A stretch of 64,000 nucleotides of DNA from NCBI GenBank assembly GCA_026394265.1, contig JAPKYO010000047.1, positions 38,260 to 102,259 of the forward strand, given 5' to 3'. This DNA is from Candidatus Bathyarchaeota archaeon. GTDB lineage: Archaea > Thermoproteota > Bathyarchaeia > TCS64. The position numbers were made by a program, and so were the translations under genes. The stretch's first letter is position 1. Each line of letters begins with the position of its first letter. The notes beneath the pieces were generated by a model, which was not told where the DNA came from, ran no database searches, and saw only the letters and a list, made by a program, of their open reading frames with translations. This document shows positions 41,185 to 50,742 of this stretch, in pieces.

Positions 41185-42924
41185 TTGACTAACTCCCTGA
41201 TCAGAATATTATCCTACCTTAGACCCTACTGGAAACCCGCGGCTCTGTCTATCCTGATGCTCTCAGTGTCGGTCATAGCGGAGCTGCAGATACCTAGGCT
41301 CCTGCAGAGCATCATAGACACCGGCATCCCAAACAAGGACCTCTACCTCATAGGGACGACCGCCGTGCTCATGGTGGTCATAGCCTTCCTTGACGCGGGC
41401 ATGGCGATAGGCAACACGTTCCTATCCGTCCGAGCCGCGCAGGGATTCGCCGCAGACGTTAGAAGCGCCACCTTCCGCCGAATCCAGAGCTTCAGCTTCG
41501 GAAACCTCGACAAGTTCCAGACCGGTCAACTCATAATCAGGCTGACGAGTGACGTCAACATCATCCAGATGATGGTGATGATGGGGCTGCGCATGTTCAT
41601 CAGGGCGCCCCTCATGATAGTCGGGAGCGTCATCCTGATGTACTCAATAAACGCCAAACTCGCCGACATCATCCTCCTCATAATGCCGCTTACACTGATC
41701 CTCTCCGGCATCTTCGTCTGGAAGGGGCAGCCCATGTTCATGAAGGTCCAGACCAAGCTGGACAAGCTAAACTCCGTTCTACAGGAGAACCTCTCGGGGG
41801 TACGCGTCGTGAAGGCATTCGTGCGCCAGAAGCACGAGTCGGAGAGGTTCGAGGCCGCCAACACCGACCTCATGAACCAGGGGATACGTGTCAACCGATT
41901 CATGATGTTCCTCATGCCCGCCCTGTTCGTCATGATCAACCTCGGCGTCTTGGCGGTCCTCTATTTCGGAGGCATACAGGTCATAGAGGGCACATTCACC
42001 GTCGGCGAGATACTCGCATTCTCAAACTACCTGCTCTCAAGCATGTTCCCCCTCATCTTCCTCGCCATAATGGCGAGCCAGATCTCCGCCGCCGTCGCCT
42101 CCGGGAACAGGATATACGAGGTCATCGACTCAGAGCCGATGGTCCAGAACAAGCCCGACGCCAAGGCACTTGGCGACGTCGCCGGGCGGGTGGCATTCGA
42201 GGGCGTATCCTTCAGCTACGTAAAGGGAGGCGAACCAGTCCTGAACGACGTCAGCTTCTCCGCGAACCCCGGACAGATCGTCGCCCTACTAGGCGCCACA
42301 GGAAGCGGGAAATCGACGCTGATCAACCTCATCCCCAGATTCTACGACGCCAACTCGGGCAGAGTCACAGTAGACGGCGTCGACGTCAAGGCGGTGACCC
42401 TAGAGTCGCTCCGGACACACATAGGGATAGCCCTGCAGGAGCCGGTGCTCTTCAGCGGCTCCATCCGCGACAACATAAGGTACGGAAGGCCAGGTGCCAC
42501 CGACGAGGAGGTCATCGAGGCCGCGAAGGCGGCGCAGGCACACGAGTTCATAACGAGCCTACCTAAGGGCTACGACACCGAGGTCGGTGAACGCGGAGTC
42601 GGCCTGAGCGGAGGCCAGAAGCAGCGCGTCAGCATCGCGCGCGCCATACTCGTCAAGCCCAAGATACTCATACTCGACGACTCGACGAGCAGCGTCGACG
42701 TCGAGACCGAGGCACTCATACAACAGGCACTCGAGACCGTGATGAAGGGACGCACGAGCTTCATCATCGCGCAGAGGATAAGCAGCGTCCTAAAGGCGGA
42801 CAAGATACTCGTACTGGACCGCGGCAAGATAGTTGCCGAGGGGAACCACAGGGAGCTGATGGAGACGAGCCCAATATATCGTGAGATATTCGACTCCCAG
42901 CTCGGCGGAGGCATCAGGCTATGA
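41185..42924 (+). CDS. ABC exporter half-transporter with degenerate ATP site
   Basis: 579 residues: a six-helix transmembrane domain (about 1-320) fused to an ATPase domain. Walker A GATGSGKST, signature LSGGQKQRVSIA, Walker B ILILDDSTSSVD and switch region IIAQRISSV. The catalytic Glu after Walker B is Asp and the switch His is Gln, so one composite site would be inactive, as in heterodimeric exporters such as TM287/288. It is one half of the pair; the next gene overlaps by four bases. Confidence 0.9.
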   Translation: MTNSLIRILSYLRPYWKPAALSILMLSVSVIAELQIPRLLQSIIDTGIPNKDLYLIGTTAVLMVVIAFLDAGMAIGNTFLSVRAAQGFAADVRSATFRRIQSFSFGNLDKFQTGQLIIRLTSDVNIIQMMVMMGLRMFIRAPLMIVGSVILMYSINAKLADIILLIMPLTLILSGIFVWKGQPMFMKVQTKLDKLNSVLQENLSGVRVVKAFVRQKHESERFEAANTDLMNQGIRVNRFMMFLMPALFVMINLGVLAVLYFGGIQVIEGTFTVGEILAFSNYLLSSMFPLIFLAIMASQISAAVASGNRIYEVIDSEPMVQNKPDAKALGDVAGRVAFEGVSFSYVKGGEPVLNDVSFSANPGQIVALLGATGSGKSTLINLIPRFYDANSGRVTVDGVDVKAVTLESLRTHIGIALQEPVLFSGSIRDNIRYGRPGATDEEVIEAAKAAQAHEFITSLPKGYDTEVGERGVGLSGGQKQRVSIARAILVKPKILILDDSTSSVDVETEALIQQALETVMKGRTSFIIAQRISSVLKADKILVLDRGKIVAEGNHRELMETSPIYREIFDSQLGGGIRL

Positions 42925-44768
42925 GCGGCCACGGCCCGATGGGCGGCGGTGGGCCGCGTGGCCCCGGTCCAGGCGGACCCGGGGGCGGCATGGGCAGGGG
43001 AATCGAGAGAGCCAAGAATCCGAGGGAGACCATAGCCCGACTCGCAAGCTACCTGCTGGTCTACAAGCTCCAGCTCGCACTGGTGGTGGTCAGCATAGTG
43101 ATAGCCGGTGTGCTTCAGCTGCTCGGCCCCTACCTCATAGGAGTGACCATCGACCAATACATACTCAAGGGGGACGTCCCCGGGCTTGAGCGGATGGCAC
43201 TGATCCTGCTCGGCGTCTACCTCGCGGGGTGGGTGATGCAGGCGGCCCAGGGATGGATCATGGCGACCATAAGCCAGCGCGCCCTCAGGCAGATACGCAG
43301 GGACCTATTCGAGCACATGCAGACCCTCAGCCTGAGCTTCTTCGACAAGAGGAGCCAGGGAGACCTGATGAGCAGGCTGACGAACGACATAGACGCCATC
43401 AACCAGGCGCTGACGATGAACGTCACCCAGATCGTAAGCAGCGTCCTCGGCCTGATCGGCATACTCATCGCGATGTTCGCGTTGAACCTCTGGATGGCCC
43501 TCGGTAACCTCGCGGTCATCCCCTTCATGCTCTTCGTGACGCTCATCATAGGGAAGCGGACGATGAGCGGGTTCCGCGGCCTCCAGTTCTCCATGGGTCG
43601 GCTCAACGGCAGGATGGAGGAGATAATCAGCGGCGAGCGCGTCGTCCAGGCATTCAGCAGGCAGGACGCCATCCTCGCCGATTTCGACAAGGATAACGAG
43701 GGGCTGCGCGTGGCCGCGACGAAGGCGATGAGCTGGGGCTTCATAATCATGCCCCTCGTCAACGTCATGAGCTACATCGGCATCGCCGTCGTCTCCGGCC
43801 TCGGAGGCTGGCTCGTAGTGACGGGCGCAGTCTCCGTCGGCCTAGTCGCGACCTTCATCAACTACGCCAGGAACTTCGTCCAGCCCCTACGCCAGCTCGC
43901 AGACCTCTACAACAGCATACAGACCGCCCTCGCGGGCGCGGAGCGCGTCTTCGAGATAATCGACACCAAGCCCGAGATCAACGATAAGCCCGACGCAAAG
44001 CCGCTAAGGGAGATCAAGGGCGACGTCGTCTTCGACCACGTCGACTTCACCTACGATGGCAAGACCCCCATACTCAGGGATGTGAGCTTCCACGCCGAGC
44101 CCGGTCAGACCATAGCCCTGGTCGGGCCGACGGGCGCGGGCAAGACCACGATGATCAACATCCTCAGCAGGTTCTACGACATCAGGGGCGGCGACATCCT
44201 CATCGACGGCACGAGCATCCGCGACGTGACCCGTGAGAGTCTGCGTAGGCAGATCGGCACGGTGCTGCAGGACAACTTCCTCTTCGCCGACACGGTGATT
44301 GAGAACATCCGCTACGGGAACCTTGAGGCGACGGATGAGGACTGCGTCGCGGCGGCGAAGCTCGCCAACGCGGACCAGTTCATAGTGCGCCTCCCCGACG
44401 GCTACAAGACGAGGCTGACGGAGAGGGGGAGCAACCTGAGCCAGGGGCAGCGCCAACTGCTCGCCATCGCGCGCGCCGTAGTCGCCGACCCGAAGATACT
44501 CATCCTCGACGAGGCGACTAGCAACGTGGACACCCGCACCGAGATCAGGATACAGGAGGCACTCCTCCGCCTGATGGAGGGGAGGACGAGCTTCGTCATC
44601 GCCCACCGCCTCAGCACCATCAGGAATGCAAACCAGGTGCTGGTCATAAACGGTGGGGAGATTATCGAGCGGGGCACGCACGAGTCCCTGCTGGGACAGA
44701 GGGGGTTCTACTTCAACCTCTACAACAGCCAGTTCAGGGGCACAAACGGCGGGTCCCCCTCGGAGTAA
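42921..44768 (+). CDS. ABC exporter half-transporter with canonical ATP site
   Basis: 615 residues. A Gly/Pro-rich start (MSGHGPMGGGGPRGPGPGG) precedes six membrane helices and an ATPase domain: Walker A GPTGAGKTT, signature LSQGQRQLLAIA, Walker B ILILDEATSNVD and switch VIAHRLSTI. Glu and His are both present, so this half supplies the active residues. The pair is probably a multidrug or lipid exporter, under the upstream MarR regulator. Confidence 0.9.
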   Translation: MSGHGPMGGGGPRGPGPGGPGGGMGRGIERAKNPRETIARLASYLLVYKLQLALVVVSIVIAGVLQLLGPYLIGVTIDQYILKGDVPGLERMALILLGVYLAGWVMQAAQGWIMATISQRALRQIRRDLFEHMQTLSLSFFDKRSQGDLMSRLTNDIDAINQALTMNVTQIVSSVLGLIGILIAMFALNLWMALGNLAVIPFMLFVTLIIGKRTMSGFRGLQFSMGRLNGRMEEIISGERVVQAFSRQDAILADFDKDNEGLRVAATKAMSWGFIIMPLVNVMSYIGIAVVSGLGGWLVVTGAVSVGLVATFINYARNFVQPLRQLADLYNSIQTALAGAERVFEIIDTKPEINDKPDAKPLREIKGDVVFDHVDFTYDGKTPILRDVSFHAEPGQTIALVGPTGAGKTTMINILSRFYDIRGGDILIDGTSIRDVTRESLRRQIGTVLQDNFLFADTVIENIRYGNLEATDEDCVAAAKLANADQFIVRLPDGYKTRLTERGSNLSQGQRQLLAIARAVVADPKILILDEATSNVDTRTEIRIQEALLRLMEGRTSFVIAHRLSTIRNANQVLVINGGEIIERGTHESLLGQRGFYFNLYNSQFRGTNGGSPSE

Positions 44769-44800
44769 ACCCCTTAAACGGGGACCCCTTTTCTCACCCG

Positions 44801-45121
44801 ATGCTCGACACGGGGTACCTCATCCTAATCTTCTTCATCCTTGGGTGCCTCGTCCTCGCGTTCTTCCTCGGCAGGAGCCCAGTGAGGCGGACGCTGGAGA
44901 CACGCGTGACGGGGAAGAGGGTGAGGTATCAGGAGACAATCACGGCCTCCGGCAACGCCTACGTGCCGGTGAAGAGCGAGGTCTTCACCATAGACACCGA
45001 GATAACCTTCGACGTCCCCGTCAGCAAGGCGCTGTGGGACAAGCTCGAATCGGGTGACAGGGTCGTGCTGGACCTCCACCTCAACGGCGAGTACAGCTTC
45101 AAGAGGCGGGTTAAGGAATGA
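44801..45121 (+). CDS. Small membrane-anchored protein of unknown function
   Basis: 106 residues: one N-terminal helix (6-25) and a soluble beta-rich domain (VPVKSEVFTIDTEITFDVP). I do not recognise a family. It lies 32 bp after the ABC pair and may share its transcript. Its last 11 bases overlap the 3' end of the radical SAM gene on the other strand. Confidence 0.55.
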   Translation: MLDTGYLILIFFILGCLVLAFFLGRSPVRRTLETRVTGKRVRYQETITASGNAYVPVKSEVFTIDTEITFDVPVSKALWDKLESGDRVVLDLHLNGEYSFKRRVKE

Positions 45122-46196
45122 TCTCGCAGCCGTTGTTTATCCTCGGGTAGTCGAGGGCGTCAGGCTTCAGTGTACCGTCCCTCATGAGTTCCCTCGTGGG
45201 CTCGACGAGTGCACCGAGTTCGTGTATCATGTGGTGCGTCGAGGCACAGACACGTTTGAACCACTCCTCGCCCCAGAACGTTGTCTTGTTGGCGAAGAGG
45301 CACCTGCCGCCGCAGACCCACTTGTCGGGGCAGAGGCTGCACGGCTCCCCGACGGGGAGGATGTCCCTGAGGGACTCTGGGGTGCTGTTCCTTATGTCCC
45401 CGACCGACGAGTAGGGTAGCTCCGGCGCTATCGGGCAGACGTCGATCCTACCGCTTGTCATGACTGCGAAGCTGTCCCTGCCCGAGCCGCACCAGATGTG
45501 GGGGACGGGTTCCCCGGTCAGGAGTGTGCGTAGGACGGGGATGAACGGCACTATGCCGGGGACCACGCCCTTTTCAAGTGAGTCACCGAAGTCCCTCACG
45601 AGACGCGTGATGCCCTCGTCGTATCTCCCCAGCCACTTCTCCACCTCGTGCTCGTCCCTGATCTCGCTCCAGAAGACGTCGAGCTGCCAGTGCACGTGGT
45701 TGAAGGCGGGGTCTTTGAGGTTGAGGAGATGTGTGACGTCCCGGTATATGTCTCCCTTCCGGCTGAAAGCCATCCGCGCGACGAGGTCGTTCACGTAGCC
45801 CTTGCGGCGGATGCTCCCGCAGTTCCTCATCACCGTGTCGTAGACGCCCTCGTGCCTGTTGGCGTCGGTGACCTCCCGGCCGCCGTCTACGCTGACCAGT
45901 ATGGCGTCGAGGCGCTTCAGGTAGGCTGGGTCGACGTCGTCGAGGTGTGTGGCGTTCGTCTGGAGGGTGAACGCCTCGGCGGGGACGCGGTCCATGATCT
46001 CATACATCTTGCCGAGGGCGAGTAGTGGCTCACCGCCGTAGAAGCCGATAACTGCCTCGTGATCGTGGCGGATGAAGTTCACCAATATCTCCACGTCATA
46101 GGCGACCTCGAGGGGTATCCCCTCTACGTGCCTTGTCCCGCCACAGTAGCCGCAGCACAGGTTACACCTCTCCGTGAGGACGACGTGGTACTGCAA
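45111..46196 (-). CDS. Radical SAM protein, AF1577-type putative peptide-modifying enzyme
   Basis: 361 residues. The radical SAM cluster motif is CNLCCGYC (Cys-x3-Cys-x2-Cys) in LTERCNLCCGYCGG. GFYGGEPLLALG, LQTNATHL and VSVDGGREVTDANRHEG follow. The C-terminal SPASM-like region has CGSG, VCP, CSLCPDKWVCGGRCLFAN and ends NNGCEIIP. This pattern matches my memory of TIGR04084, the AF1577 family. Those are thought to modify peptides; substrate unknown. The start is TTG at 46196. No obvious precursor peptide gene was found in the flanks. Confidence 0.85.
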   Translation of the reverse strand: MQYHVVLTERCNLCCGYCGGTRHVEGIPLEVAYDVEILVNFIRHDHEAVIGFYGGEPLLALGKMYEIMDRVPAEAFTLQTNATHLDDVDPAYLKRLDAILVSVDGGREVTDANRHEGVYDTVMRNCGSIRRKGYVNDLVARMAFSRKGDIYRDVTHLLNLKDPAFNHVHWQLDVFWSEIRDEHEVEKWLGRYDEGITRLVRDFGDSLEKGVVPGIVPFIPVLRTLLTGEPVPHIWCGSGRDSFAVMTSGRIDVCPIAPELPYSSVGDIRNSTPESLRDILPVGEPCSLCPDKWVCGGRCLFANKTTFWGEEWFKRVCASTHHMIHELGALVEPTRELMRDGTLKPDALDYPRINNGCEIIP

Positions 46197-46311
46197 TTCA
46201 GGGAATCGCGCGTCGAAGCCCGATAAAAGGGTGATGGGATGCGCAACCCGCGTTGCTCATTCCGCTTATTAACAATGGGCGGTCTCATACCACAACCAAA
46301 AAGCCGGTGCG

Positions 46312-47856
46312 ATGATGCCAAGCAACGAGTTCTACCTGAGCCAGTTCCAGGCCAGGAACAAGATCAACCCGCCGAAGCGGGTAATCATCTTCGACACGTC
46401 GATGAGGGACGGCGAGCAGACCCCCGGCGTGACCTACACGAACGACGAGAAGATCGAGATCGCACGCAAGCTAGACGAGCTGGGCGTCCCCAAGATCGAG
46501 GCAAGCTTCGCCATCTCAAGCGAGGGCGAGGCGGAGGCGACGAAGAAGATCGTGAAGCTCGGCCTGAGCAGCATGATCACCACGCTCGCACGACCCATCA
46601 AGGAGGACATCGACAAGGCGCTCTGGTGCGACGTGCCGTACGTTCACATCTTCATCAGCACAAGCGACCTGCACATCAAGACGATGATGAAGACGACGCG
46701 GGAGGAGGTGCTCAGGCAGAGCGTTGAGGGCATCGAGTACGCACGAGACCACGGGCTGCGCGTCGAGTACAGCCCGCAGGACGCGACGCGCACCGACATG
46801 GATTACCTCATAGAGATATGCAAGGCGGCGGAGGACGCGGGCGCGGAGATGCTGAACATCCCGGACACCGTCGGCGTCATGACGCCACGCATGACCTTCG
46901 AGTTCTTCAGCGAGCTGAAGAAGCACGTTAAGACGCCTCTGAGCGCCCACGCCCACAACGACCTCGGGCAGGCGGTGGCGAACACACTCGCAGCGATAGA
47001 GGCGGGCGCCGAGCAGGCGCACGTCACAATCAACGGGTTAGGTGAGCGCGCGGGGAACGCGAGCCTTGAGCAGGTAGCTGTATGCCTTGAGGCACAGTAT
47101 CGCATACCCACTGGCATCAACTTCGGCAAGATCGCGGAGGTCTCGGAGATGATACAGCACTACAGCGGCATCTACCTACCCCCGACGACACCCATCGTGG
47201 GTGACAACGCCTTCGCACACGAGTCAGGCATACACGTACACGGCCTCCTAGCCCACAGCGGCAACTACGAGATACTCAGCCCCGAGTTCGTGGGCAAGAA
47301 GCGCCGCATCGTGGCGGGTAAGCACGCTGGTCGCCACGGCATCGGCAGCATGGTCGAGGGCATGGGTTTCCACCCGAGCAAGGACCAGTTGAAGCTGATC
47401 GCCGAGGCGGTCAAGTCGCTTGGCGACTCCGGCAAGAGCGTCACGGACACCGACCTCTACGCCATCACGAAGAACGTCATGAACATCAAGGGGGAGGAGC
47501 GGGTCAAGCTCAAGGAGATGGTAGTCGTCACCGGCAACACCGTCACCCCGACGGCATCCGCTATCCTCATCATCGATGGGAAGGAGTATGCCGGCGCGGG
47601 CATAGGAAACGGCCCCATAGACGCCGCCGTAAAGGCCCTAACGAATGTCGAGAAGGGCTTCCGCGACATGAGATTGGAGAAGTTCAACATGAAGGCAATC
47701 ACCGGAGGCACGAACGCCGTCGCCGACGTCACGGTGAGCATGTGCCGCAACGGGCGCCACGTGACCGCGAGCAGCGTCAACGGCGACACCGTCATGGCGA
47801 GCGTCGAGGCCATCCTCAAGGGAATGAACAGGCTGATGGAGACCGAAGAAGAATGA
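46312..47856 (+). CDS. leuA: 2-isopropylmalate synthase family protein
   Basis: 514 residues. DTSMRDGEQTPGVTYT is the acyl-CoA site of the HMGL-like TIM barrel; SAHAHNDLGQAVANT holds the metal His pair; HESGIHVHG lies at about 305. The C-terminal LeuA allosteric domain spans about 385-510. Members make isopropylmalate, citramalate or homocitrate. With leuC, leuD and leuB downstream, leucine synthesis is likely; citramalate synthesis for isoleucine remains possible. Confidence 0.9.
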   Translation: MMPSNEFYLSQFQARNKINPPKRVIIFDTSMRDGEQTPGVTYTNDEKIEIARKLDELGVPKIEASFAISSEGEAEATKKIVKLGLSSMITTLARPIKEDIDKALWCDVPYVHIFISTSDLHIKTMMKTTREEVLRQSVEGIEYARDHGLRVEYSPQDATRTDMDYLIEICKAAEDAGAEMLNIPDTVGVMTPRMTFEFFSELKKHVKTPLSAHAHNDLGQAVANTLAAIEAGAEQAHVTINGLGERAGNASLEQVAVCLEAQYRIPTGINFGKIAEVSEMIQHYSGIYLPPTTPIVGDNAFAHESGIHVHGLLAHSGNYEILSPEFVGKKRRIVAGKHAGRHGIGSMVEGMGFHPSKDQLKLIAEAVKSLGDSGKSVTDTDLYAITKNVMNIKGEERVKLKEMVVVTGNTVTPTASAILIIDGKEYAGAGIGNGPIDAAVKALTNVEKGFRDMRLEKFNMKAITGGTNAVADVTVSMCRNGRHVTASSVNGDTVMASVEAILKGMNRLMETEEE

Positions 47857-49115
47857 GTCTAACCGTAAGCCAGAAGATACTCGCCGAACACGCGGGGCTC
47901 AAGAGCGTCGAGCCCGGGGAGATAGTGAAGGCGAAGATCGACATCGCCATGGCCCCCGACCTCACCGCCGTCATCGCCTACAACGCGATGAAGGAGATGG
48001 GCGTAAAGAAGGTCTGGGACAAGGGCAAGGTCGTCTTCCTTAACGACCACATAGCCCCAGCGACGAACGTGCAGAACGCGACGCTCCAGAAGCAGTGCAG
48101 GGAGATCGCCAAGCTGGAGGGCTTCACCTACTTCTACGACATAAACGCGGGCGTCTGCCATCAGGTGCTCCCCGAGAAGGGGCACGTCTGGCCTGGCATG
48201 CTGCTCGTGGGGGCGGATAGCCACACCTGCACCCACGGCGCATTCGGAGCCTTCGCCACCGGCATAGGCTCCACCGACATGGGCGCGGCGCTGGGCACGG
48301 GCAAGCTCTGGTTCAAGGTCCCCGAGACCATAAGGGTCGAGGTCAACGGGCAGCTGGCCCCGCGCGTCGCCCCCAAGGACGTGGTCCTCAGGACGGCGAA
48401 GGAACTCGGCGCGGACGGCGCCACATACATGGCGATAGAGTTCGGCGGCGAGGCCATACGCGCCATGAGCATGGCGGGCAGGATGACCCTCTGCAACATG
48501 GCGATCGAGATGGGCGGAAAGACAGGCATAGTCGAACCAGACAGGACCACCGACGCCTTCCTCAGGGACCGCGTCAGGAACAAGTACAAGATAATCAAGT
48601 CCGACCCCGGCGCAGAGTACGCGAAGAGGATAGAGATAGACGCCTCCGCCCTCGAGCCGCAGGTCGCTTGCCCACACGCCGTAGACAACGTCAAGGGCGT
48701 CACGGAGATCGCGGGCACCAAGGTCGATCAGGTCTTCATAGGCTCATGCACAAACGGGCGCCTAGAGGATTTGGAGGAGGCGGCGAGGATACTCAAGGGC
48801 AAGAGGATCAATAGGGACATGCGCCTCATGGTCACGCCCAGCAGCTTCGAGGTCTACGACGCGGCCAACGCCAAGGGCATCATAAAGGCACTCATGGACG
48901 CGGGCGGGGTCGTCTGCAACCCGAGCTGCGGCGCCTGCTTCGGCGGCAACAACGGCGTCATCGCCCCCGGCGAGGTCAGCCTTTCCACCAGCAACCGCAA
49001 CTTCAGGGGACGCCAGGGCAGCACGGAGGGATTCGTCTACCTCTGCTCGCCCGCCACCGCCGCCGCGTCCGCGCTTACCGGCGTAATCAGCGACCCACGG
49101 GAGGTCAAACAATGA
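47853..49115 (+). CDS. leuC: 3-isopropylmalate dehydratase large subunit
   Basis: 420 residues, archaeal LeuC/HacA type. Cluster ligands are in SCTNGRLEDLEEAARIL and in CNPSCGACFGGNNGVIAPGE. GADSHTCTHGAFGAFATGIGSTD is the conserved substrate site. With LeuD it isomerises 2- to 3-isopropylmalate through a [4Fe-4S] cluster. The ATG at 47853 overlaps the leuA stop; the frame is open further upstream but only as a shadow of leuA. Confidence 0.93.
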   Translation: MSLTVSQKILAEHAGLKSVEPGEIVKAKIDIAMAPDLTAVIAYNAMKEMGVKKVWDKGKVVFLNDHIAPATNVQNATLQKQCREIAKLEGFTYFYDINAGVCHQVLPEKGHVWPGMLLVGADSHTCTHGAFGAFATGIGSTDMGAALGTGKLWFKVPETIRVEVNGQLAPRVAPKDVVLRTAKELGADGATYMAIEFGGEAIRAMSMAGRMTLCNMAIEMGGKTGIVEPDRTTDAFLRDRVRNKYKIIKSDPGAEYAKRIEIDASALEPQVACPHAVDNVKGVTEIAGTKVDQVFIGSCTNGRLEDLEEAARILKGKRINRDMRLMVTPSSFEVYDAANAKGIIKALMDAGGVVCNPSCGACFGGNNGVIAPGEVSLSTSNRNFRGRQGSTEGFVYLCSPATAAASALTGVISDPREVKQ

Positions 49116-49603
49116 AGATAAAGGGCAAGGCCTGGAATTACGGCGACAACATAAACACCGACTTCATGCTCCCCGGCAAGTACCTCGAGTACACCGACCC
49201 GAAGGAGCTGGCGAAGCACGCCATGGAGGGGATAGACCCCATGTTCGCGAAGAAGGTGCAGAAGGGAGACGTCGTCATCGGGGGCAAGAACATGGGCCTC
49301 GGCTCCAGCCGGGAGCACGCCCCCATCGCCCTAAAACACGCGGGCGTCGGCGCGGTCGTCGCGGAGAGCTTCGCCAGAATCTTCTACAGGAACTCCTTCA
49401 ACGTCGGACTCGCCGCGATCGAGTGCCCCGGAATCTCCAAGGTGAAGACGGGGGACGAGGTGGAGATCGACACCGCCGCGGGCACCATAACTGTCAACGG
49501 GAAGGAGAAGCTGGCTATCAAGCCCCTCCCCGACTTCATGGTGCAGCTCCTCAACGAGGGCGGCCTCGTGCCATACCTTAAAACGCACATGAAGGAGTGG
49601 TGA
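49112..49603 (+). CDS. leuD: 3-isopropylmalate dehydratase small subunit
   Basis: 163 residues. GDNINTDFMLPGKYL at the start and VIGGKNMGLGSSREHAPIAL, the substrate-specificity loop region, are typical; SFARIFYRNSFNVGLAAIEC is the conserved strand. It completes the dehydratase with LeuC. It overlaps leuC by four bases and is followed at 4 bp by leuB. Confidence 0.94.
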   Translation: MKIKGKAWNYGDNINTDFMLPGKYLEYTDPKELAKHAMEGIDPMFAKKVQKGDVVIGGKNMGLGSSREHAPIALKHAGVGAVVAESFARIFYRNSFNVGLAAIECPGISKVKTGDEVEIDTAAGTITVNGKEKLAIKPLPDFMVQLLNEGGLVPYLKTHMKEW

Positions 49604-49607
49604 CTGC

Positions 49608-50624
49608 ATGGCGAAGTACAGGGTAGCCGTCATACCCGGCGACGGCATCGGCCCCGAGGTCATGTCCGCCGCGGTAAATGTCCTCACGGAGATGCAGGAC
49701 AGGTCGGGCAGCTTCGGCTTCGAGTTCAGGGAATACATGGCTGGAGACGCCTACAAGGCGAAGACGGGCGTCGCGATGACTGAGGAGACGTTCGAGGCGG
49801 TGAAGGCTTCGGATGTCTGCCTGTTCGCGGCGGTTGGCGCGACTGCGAAGGAGGTAATAATCCCCCTGCGCCAGAGGCTCAACCTCTACGCCAACATCCG
49901 GCCGGCGAAGGTGTACCCGAACGTCCCCAACGTGAAGGGACAGATGGACATGGTCATGGTCCGCGAGAACACGGAGTGCCTCTACAAGAGGATACAGGAC
50001 GGCGGACCCGACTGGGGCGTAGCCATGAGGGTCATCACCCGACAGGCGTCGGAGAGGATCGCCAAGTACGCCTTCGAACTAGCCAGAAAAGAGGGGCGCA
50101 AGAAGGTCACATGCGTCCACAAGTCCAACATGATGGAGACAACCTGTGGACTCTTCCAGAATAGTTGCCAGGTGGTCGCCGCGGGCTACAAGGACATAGC
50201 CTACAACGAGGAGATCGTAGACGCCTGCGCCATGAAGATGGTCATGTACCCGGAGAGGTTTGACGTGGTCGTAACGACGAACCTATTCGGCGACATTCTC
50301 AGCGACTTGGCTGCTGGCGTTGTGGGTGGCTTAGGTTTGGCCCCTTCGGCGAACATCGGCGACAAGATGGCCGTCTTCGAGCCCGTCCACGGCAGCGCAC
50401 CCGACATCGCCGGCAAGGGCATCGCGAACCCCATCGCCCAGATACTCAGCTCGGGCATGATGCTCGACTGGCTCGGCGAGAAGAAGGCTGCGAAGGCGCT
50501 CGAGGCGAGCTGCGTCGAGGTCCTCAAGGAAGGCATGACGCTGACCCCAGACCTCAAGGGCAACGCCAAGACGAAGGACGTCGCCAAGGCAATCATCAAG
50601 CACCTCGACGACAAAACCTTCTAG
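49608..50624 (+). CDS. leuB: 3-isopropylmalate dehydrogenase
   Basis: 338 residues of the beta-decarboxylating dehydrogenases. Start VIPGDGIGPEVM; VRENTECLYKRIQD for substrate contacts; VTTNLFGDILSDLAAGVVGGLGLAPSAN with the metal Asp pair; and EPVHGSAPDIAGKGIANP for the NAD site. Isopropylmalate or a related substrate (methylmalate, homoisocitrate) is possible; the operon favours isopropylmalate. It closes the leu operon. Confidence 0.92.
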   Translation: MAKYRVAVIPGDGIGPEVMSAAVNVLTEMQDRSGSFGFEFREYMAGDAYKAKTGVAMTEETFEAVKASDVCLFAAVGATAKEVIIPLRQRLNLYANIRPAKVYPNVPNVKGQMDMVMVRENTECLYKRIQDGGPDWGVAMRVITRQASERIAKYAFELARKEGRKKVTCVHKSNMMETTCGLFQNSCQVVAAGYKDIAYNEEIVDACAMKMVMYPERFDVVVTTNLFGDILSDLAAGVVGGLGLAPSANIGDKMAVFEPVHGSAPDIAGKGIANPIAQILSSGMMLDWLGEKKAAKALEASCVEVLKEGMTLTPDLKGNAKTKDVAKAIIKHLDDKTF

Positions 50625-50742
50625 ACGCCACTCCCCGGTTCACAAACTCCATTTTGTATCTCAAATACGACACGCGCAAATGAGAGTAAGAAAACCTTGT
50701 CCACCTAGGCACTTGGACTCTTTGCGTACATTCTCCGAGATA

